Assembly: GCA_946886065.1 (NCBI GenBank)
Contig: CAMPHU010000181.1
Location: 1-9,549 of the forward strand
DNA: 9,549 nt
Direction: 5' to 3'
Origin: an uncultured Massilia sp.
GTDB lineage: Bacteria > Pseudomonadota > Gammaproteobacteria > Burkholderiales > Burkholderiaceae
Part shown: positions 5,963 to 9,549 of the stretch, piece after piece
Layout: every line of letters begins with the position of its first letter
How positions within the stretch are numbered: position 1 is the stretch's first letter
Made by a program: the position numbers and the translations under genes
The notes under the pieces: generated by a model
Seen by the model: only the letters and a program-made list of their open reading frames with translations
Told to the model about the DNA's origin: nothing
Databases searched by the model: none

Positions 5963-7258
5963 TTAGAAGCGGTGACGGATGCCGATCTGCAGCGCGCGGC
6001 CGTCTTCGCCCGGGCCCTTGGTGAAGCCGCCCGGGTTGCCGGCGGTGCCAGGCGCGTACTGGGCTTCGTTCTTGTTCTTGATGTTCGCGAACACGGTGTA
6101 GATGTCGGTGCGCTTCGACAGGAAGTGGTCGTAGCCGATCGCGAACAGGTTGGCGTCGCTGTTCGAGGCGGTACGGTCGTTCTGGTGCGCGAACGAGGTC
6201 ATGATGCGGCCGTTGCCGACCTTGTAGTGCAGGCCGGCCTGGTAGCTGTTCGCGTCCTGCACGGTGTTGGCCGAGATCCGGTTCGAGAAGAAGCCGCGCA
6301 GCGCGGCCTGGCTGGCGGCCGGAACGCCTGCCGCCGTCAGGCGCGGCACCACGACGCTGTCCCAGCCTGCCAGGTAATCCGGCAGCAGGGCCGAGTTGGT
6401 GTTGCGCTGGCTGTGGAAGCCGGCGAAGATCTTCCACTGGTCCAGGGTGTAGGAGCCGCCCACGGTGGTGGTGCGCAGGCTCGGACGGTCCTGGCGGTCG
6501 TAGCCGTGGTTGTAGCCGATGCCGACGTCGAAGCCGTTGGCCTTGTAGGTGACATGGCCGGCGCGGAACTTGTTGTAGCGGCCCAGGTAGCCCGAGCCCT
6601 TGCCGCCGTACATCAGCGCGGCGCCGATGCCGTTCGGCAGGGCGATGCGGTACTGGACCGCTTCCTGCGAGCGGATGTCGGCGCTCAGGGCGGTGAAGCC
6701 GGCGGTGCCGCCGGTCACGTGGCCCCAGGTGCCTGCGGTGCCCGACTCGAAGGTGTCGGCCATGTTGAAGACTTCATAGCCCGGGGTGTACATGCGGCCG
6801 ATCAGGAAGGCGCCGACCGGGGTGACCAGGCCGACCATCGCCATGCGGTCGAACAGCGCGCGCTCCTGGTTGACGGCCGCGGCGCCCGGCGGCTGGATGG
6901 CGGCCTGGAGGCCGGCCAGCAGCTGGTCGCGGACAGCCGCCGGCAGCGGCATGGCGTTCATGCCGCGCAGCAGGTAGCGGCCCGGATTGTCGTTCATCAG
7001 GGTCGGCTGCTGGGTGCCGGTGTCGAGCTCAACGCGCGCTTCCAGGTTGAACATAGCCTTGAAGCCATTGCCCAGGTCTTCGGTGCCTTTGAAGCCGATG
7101 CGCGAGCCGTCGGCGCCGCCGCTGTAGATCTTGGTCGGGCCGCCTTTCTGGAACATCACGCCGGCGTCGGCGATGCCATAGATCTGGACGCTGGTCTGGG
7201 CCAGGGCGGAAGTCGCAAAGGTGGCGCCGAGCAGGGCGGCGATGAGGCTCTTCTTCAT
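5963..7258 (-). CDS. outer-membrane porin (Gram-negative trimeric type, long-loop form)
   Basis: A general diffusion porin of the Burkholderiales OmpC-like family (COG3203), 431 residues, acting in the outer membrane. The signal peptide MKKSLIAALLGATFATSALA ends at A20 before QTSVQIYG, the usual first beta strand. IGFKGTEDLGNGFKAMFNLE (54-73) is the conserved strand-turn-strand block shared with the second porin. The chain ends in aromatic Phe (GIRHRF), the BAM recognition signal. At 431 residues it is longer than usual (about 350-390), owing to two segments likely to be extracellular loops: 98-128 (Pro/Ala-rich with an amphipathic-looking helix) and 297-326. GGAG lies five bases before the ATG. 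It has its own candidate promoter and a strong terminator, so it is probably monocistronic. Porin identity is secure; channel selectivity cannot be read from the sequence. Confidence 0.93.
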   Translation of the reverse strand: MKKSLIAALLGATFATSALAQTSVQIYGIADAGVMFQKGGPTKIYSGGADGSRIGFKGTEDLGNGFKAMFNLEARVELDTGTQQPTLMNDNPGRYLLRGMNAMPLPAAVRDQLLAGLQAAIQPPGAAAVNQERALFDRMAMVGLVTPVGAFLIGRMYTPGYEVFNMADTFESGTAGTWGHVTGGTAGFTALSADIRSQEAVQYRIALPNGIGAALMYGGKGSGYLGRYNKFRAGHVTYKANGFDVGIGYNHGYDRQDRPSLRTTTVGGSYTLDQWKIFAGFHSQRNTNSALLPDYLAGWDSVVVPRLTAAGVPAASQAALRGFFSNRISANTVQDANSYQAGLHYKVGNGRIMTSFAHQNDRTASNSDANLFAIGYDHFLSKRTDIYTVFANIKNKNEAQYAPGTAGNPGGFTKGPGEDGRALQIGIRHRF

Positions 7259-7314
7259 TAGGTCTCCGAATTATGTTCTTGGCTAGCGAGTTGCTGTAAC
7301 TCACTCTCCTTGCC

Positions 7315-7343
7315 AATATGCCATCCGTCTTGCGCGCTGTACA
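7315..7343 (-). promoter_or_regulatory. candidate promoter of the first porin gene
   Basis: On the minus strand TGTACA (7343-7338; 4 of 6 to TTGACA) and CATATT (7320-7315; 4 of 6 to TATAAT) are separated by exactly 17 bp, about 57 bp before the porin ATG. It lies downstream of the second porin's hairpin. Pattern match only. Confidence 0.38.
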
Positions 7344-7416
7344 GAACGCTCGTGCGGAAAGTCGCAGTCTTGCTGTTCTCGTTGTTAAAACACTACAAGG
7401 AAAGTGGTAAACGACA

Positions 7417-7446
7417 AAGGCGGACATGGGTTCCCATGTCCGCCTT
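7417..7446 (-). terminator. long perfect hairpin after the second porin gene
   Basis: A perfect 14-bp inverted repeat (7417-7430 and 7433-7446; outer arm AAGGCGGACATGGG) with only 2 bp at its centre, starting 22 bp after the porin stop codon. On the minus strand it is followed by TTTGTCGTTT, a broken U-tract. It is probably the terminator of the second porin, and also a strong block against 3' exonucleases. Confidence 0.75.
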
Positions 7447-7467
7447 CGGTGGCGCAGGCCGCGCGGC

Positions 7468-8517
7468 TCAGAACGAGTGGTTGATGCCCACGTCGTAGTG
7501 GTTGACGGCCGCCGGGCTGGTCGGCAGGCCGCGCTTGCGCGAGGCGTCCACATACAGGTAGGTGCGCTTCGACAGGCTGTACTCGTAGCCCAGCGAGAAC
7601 TGCTTGACCTTCTGCAGGCCGTCGGTGTCCTTCTGGCCATAGCCGGCCAGCAGCTTGCCCGGGCCCAGGGTGTAGTTGGCGCCCAGCACCCACGACTTGG
7701 TGTCGGCGTTGGCGAGGCGGTTGTGTTCCTGGTCCTGCTTGCTGTAGGTGCCCATCAGCTTCAGTTCCGGGGTGGCGTTCAGCGCGGCGCCCACCGACCA
7801 GACCTTCGATTCGATCGCGTTGCGCTCGTAGCCGGCCATGAAGGCCGCCGGGCCGTTGTTGTAGGTGGCGCTGACCGAGAACGGGTTGGACGAGGCTTCG
7901 GCGCCCACCGGGTATTGCGGATTGGCTGCGGTGCCGCGGCCGATCACGGCTGCGCCGCCGGTGTTTTCCTTGGTGGCGATGGCGGTGTTCAGCTGGAAGC
8001 CGCTGACGATCGGGGTGTTGTACCAGACCGCGTTGCTCCAGCGGTTATGCGAGGCGCCCGACGGGTCCAGCGGCTGCGAGGTGTAGCCGGCCACGCTCAG
8101 GTCGGTGTAGAAGCCGGCCGGCGACGGCAGGGCGTGGAAGGGCTCGAAGGCGCCGATGGTTTCGTGGTACGGGGTCAGGCCGCGGCCGATGCGCAGCATG
8201 CCGAAGTCGCCTTGCAGGCCGACCCGGCTCTGGCCCTGGAACAGCTGGCGCTGCACGCCGTTGCCGCCCACTTCGAGGGAGCCGGTGTCCGGCTCGTAGC
8301 GGATCTCGAGCTGGAACAGCGCCTTCAGGCCGTTGCCCAGGTCTTCCGTGCCTTTGAAACCCAGCGTGTTGGCGGCGCGCTTGCCGATGTTCAGCGACTG
8401 GCCGGTACGCTTGATGAGGCCAGCGTCCAGGTTGCCGTAGATCTGAACCGTGCTCTGCGCCTGGGCCGCGCCGGCGAGCGTGCCGAGCAGCGCGGCGGCC
8501 ATGAGGGTTTTCTTCAT
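7468..8517 (-). CDS. outer-membrane porin (Gram-negative trimeric type)
   Basis: A 349-residue porin of the same COG3203 family as its neighbour, of ordinary length. The signal peptide MKKTLMAAALLGTLAGAAQA ends at A20 before QSTVQIYG. The conserved block LGFKGTEDLGNGLKALFQLE (52-71) follows. FGMLRIGR (105-112) leads into the constriction loop (about 113-158), and NRWSNAVWYNTP (158-169) is the usual strand after it. SLGYEYSLSKRTYLYVDASR (308-327) is the typical penultimate-strand region, and the chain ends in Phe (INHSF). The Shine-Dalgarno is AAGGA, nine bases before the ATG at 8517, with a leader reaching into the AT-rich stretch upstream. A strong hairpin follows the gene. The two porins share only family-conserved stretches and differ in loops, so they are diverged paralogues rather than a recent duplication. 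Confidence 0.94.
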   Translation of the reverse strand: MKKTLMAAALLGTLAGAAQAQSTVQIYGNLDAGLIKRTGQSLNIGKRAANTLGFKGTEDLGNGLKALFQLEIRYEPDTGSLEVGGNGVQRQLFQGQSRVGLQGDFGMLRIGRGLTPYHETIGAFEPFHALPSPAGFYTDLSVAGYTSQPLDPSGASHNRWSNAVWYNTPIVSGFQLNTAIATKENTGGAAVIGRGTAANPQYPVGAEASSNPFSVSATYNNGPAAFMAGYERNAIESKVWSVGAALNATPELKLMGTYSKQDQEHNRLANADTKSWVLGANYTLGPGKLLAGYGQKDTDGLQKVKQFSLGYEYSLSKRTYLYVDASRKRGLPTSPAAVNHYDVGINHSF

Positions 8518-8717
8518 TATTCGTGTTCCTTGATTAAGTTACGCTTCGTCCTGGGCGTTGAGAGCTGAGCTGAACACCCGGATCCATGTACCTTAATAGT
8601 TTCCTGCGACAAGATTTACTGATTGGTCAATTATGTATGCGGCACTTGGTCGAAAGCCAATAAATCCAATTGTGTTGTTGTTTTTTTGAAACGTGCGTCA
8701 TCCAGGATGTAACAAAT

Positions 8718-8772
8718 TTGCCCCTGCGTGGAGCGCATCCGCATCCGGCCGCGCTTGCCCCTCGCATCCGCA
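8718..8772. repeat. broken direct repeat
   Basis: TTGCCCCT then CGCATCCGCA occurs twice: at 8718-8725 and 8734-8743 (8 bp between the two parts), and at 8755-8772 with the parts joined. An 8+10-bp identity at two spacings in non-coding DNA looks like a duplication with a small insertion or deletion, or a pair of composite binding sites. Confidence 0.5.
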
Positions 8773-8880
8773 CCATGACGGGGCTGAAAGTGGGCCGGAG
8801 ATGAGTTGCCGACTTCTTCTGGCGCACCGCGCGAAACTGTCGCCTGGACGTCATCCCTGCAGGTGAGACTGCTTTCATAC

Positions 8881-8898
8881 GTTTGCGGCGCCGCAAAC
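8881..8898. promoter_or_regulatory. 18-bp perfect palindrome, possible operator
   Basis: GTTTGCGGCGCCGCAAAC is fully self-complementary with a central CG, a form seen in LacI-family operators (the PurR site also contains GCAAAC). No U-tract follows on either strand, so it does not look like an intrinsic terminator. A second palindrome, AAGCCATGGCTT, starts 2 bp later at 8900-8911. No cognate regulator gene is in the window. Confidence 0.4.
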
Positions 8899-8956
8899 AA
8901 AGCCATGGCTTGAAAAGAATCGGCGGCACCGGCGGCTTAGACTTTGGCCCAACCGC

Positions 8957-8972
8957 GTGCGTGGCGACGCAC
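8957..8972. other. short hairpin upstream of the Sel1 gene
   Basis: GTGCGT and ACGCAC form a perfect 6-bp stem with loop GGCG, about 120 bp before the Sel1 start. It has no U-tract. It may be an operator half or chance in GC-rich DNA. Confidence 0.25.
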
Positions 8973-9091
8973 TTCGTCAATACCTTGTATATTGGCAACT
9001 TTTCCGCCGAGCTGCTCCGGCTTGCGCCGTAGCCAGCCCTTGCGTTGCCACTGCGCTTGCCGACCTGACTCACCAATGGTTTATTCCGACA

Positions 9092-9549
9092 ATGGCTAAC
9101 CGCGAAGAACTGGCGATCATCCGCAACGCCCGGGCCGGGCAGGCCGCCGCCCAGCTCGAGCTCGGCAAGCTCTACCTGTTCGGCAGCGCCGGACTCCCGC
9201 AGAGCCTGCCGACCGCGCTGCACTGGCTTGAACGGGCTGCGCGCCAGGATTGCGCGCCCGCATGGCAGCTGATCGGCAACCACATTCCTTTCGAACTGGC
9301 CCAGCGCCATGGGCCCGGGCTGGCGTCCTGGTACGAACGCGCCTATGAGGACGGCAGCGTCCACGCAGGGCTGGTGTTCGCCCAGCTGGTGTTCGAGACC
9401 GGGCAGGCGGCGTCCGCGGAGGCGCGCGCCAAGGCCTTGCGCGCGCTGCAGGACGCGGCCCAGGCTGGTTTTCCGCACGCGCAATGGATGCTGGCCCGGC
9501 AGCGGGGCGCCCCGGCCGCGCCCCTGGAGCCGGAGCTGGCGGCGGCAGC
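9092..9549 (+). CDS. Sel1-like repeat (tetratricopeptide-type) protein, truncated by the window edge
   Basis: The frame from the ATG at 9092 stays open for 152 codons to the window end. It has good codon usage and two Sel1-like helical repeats: about 17-61 (AAAQLELGKLYLFGSAGLPQ, then ALHWLERAA) and about 88-136 (AGLVFAQLV, then ALRALQDAAQAGFPHAQWML). The pattern A.A...LG..Y..G.G.....A..W...AA is the Sel1 signature, usually a scaffold for protein-protein contacts in signalling or envelope processes. No signal peptide is visible at this start and no Shine-Dalgarno precedes it, so the start is uncertain; the ATG at 9076 is out of frame. The protein continues beyond the window. It is divergent from the porin across 574 bp. 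Function cannot be assigned. Confidence 0.75.
   Translation, partial: MANREELAIIRNARAGQAAAQLELGKLYLFGSAGLPQSLPTALHWLERAARQDCAPAWQLIGNHIPFELAQRHGPGLASWYERAYEDGSVHAGLVFAQLVFETGQAASAEARAKALRALQDAAQAGFPHAQWMLARQRGAPAAPLEPELAAA

Larger units (their letters stand above)
8518..9091. other. 574-bp gene-free region between the porin and the Sel1 gene
   Basis: I find no convincing coding sequence here; the open frames have unnatural composition and no family motif. The left part (about 8585-8720) is AT-rich and should hold the porin promoter, but no -35/-10 pair stands out; TTGGCT and CATAAT on the minus strand (near 8658 and 8634) are 19 bp apart. The middle holds a broken direct repeat (8718-8772), an 18-bp palindrome (8881-8898) and a 12-bp palindrome (8900-8911). 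The right part has a hairpin (8957-8972) and a TATATT (8988-8993) that could be a -10 for the plus-strand gene. A small RNA or the relic of a lost gene cannot be excluded. Confidence 0.6.

Noticed and set aside
5927..7261. 444-codon plus-strand frame opposite the first porin
   Set aside because: It is an antisense shadow of the porin: Val/Ala/Gly/Arg-rich, without motif or ribosome binding site.
8640..8690. Intrinsic terminator at the T7 run near 8681-8687
   Set aside because: No GC-rich stem precedes the T-run on the plus strand; only the short self-complementary CAATTG is there.
8631..8906. Minus-strand frame of 91 codons inside the gene-free region
   Set aside because: No Shine-Dalgarno, no family motif and unnatural composition. 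It starts inside the palindrome region.
8627..9484. Long minus-strand open frame of 285 codons
   Set aside because: It lies opposite the well-supported Sel1-like gene for its first half, is Arg/Cys/Gln-rich with no recognisable motif, and crosses the AT-rich non-coding region. It is typical of chance open frames in high-GC DNA.

Overview
The window reads as chromosomal DNA of a high-GC betaproteobacterium, most likely Oxalobacteraceae (Massilia/Telluria group). This rests on the cysteine-depleted DksA typical of Burkholderiales, the DUF484-xerC pair, two Burkholderiales-type trimeric porins (MKK signal peptide, SVQIYG-type first strand, terminal Phe) and the codon usage. The taxon is inferred from recognition, not from a search. 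I see no tRNA, rRNA, CRISPR array, intact insertion sequence or phage gene.

Layout, left to right. (1) 1-51 (-): the first codons of a gene running off the left edge, preceded by a bidirectional terminator. (2) 249-1952 (-): dksA, the ppGpp co-regulator, with a COG0523/CobW-type GTPase metallochaperone upstream of it. (3) 2095-4199: a divergent pair. The minus-strand gene is an exported alpha/beta hydrolase with a helical TPR-like tail. The plus-strand gene is a LuxR-family quorum-sensing receptor. (4) 4204-5830 (-): xerC and a DUF484 gene, probably one operon, meeting luxR tail to tail with 4 bp between the stop codons. (5) 5963-8517 (-): two porins in the same orientation, each followed by its own hairpin. 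(6) 8518-9091: a 574-bp gene-free stretch with palindromes and a repeat. (7) 9092-9549 (+): the start of a Sel1-like repeat protein that runs off the right edge.

The most interesting part is the luxR/hydrolase intergenic region. The LuxR protein keeps every canonical AHL-pocket and DNA-binding residue, but no luxI is present in the window. A 20-bp lux-box-like dyad (CTG-N10-CAG, 3430-3449) lies about 43 bp upstream of the transcription start inferred for the hydrolase gene, the usual position in LuxR-activated promoters. The proposed circuit is an AHL-responsive LuxR solo switching on a divergently transcribed exported hydrolase. It resembles the solo-luxR/pip pairs of plant-associated bacteria, but with a different hydrolase and a canonical AHL pocket.

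Second in interest is the pairing of a single-cysteine DksA, which cannot form the usual zinc finger, with a His-rich COG0523 GTPase. That pairing is associated with zinc homeostasis in other bacteria.
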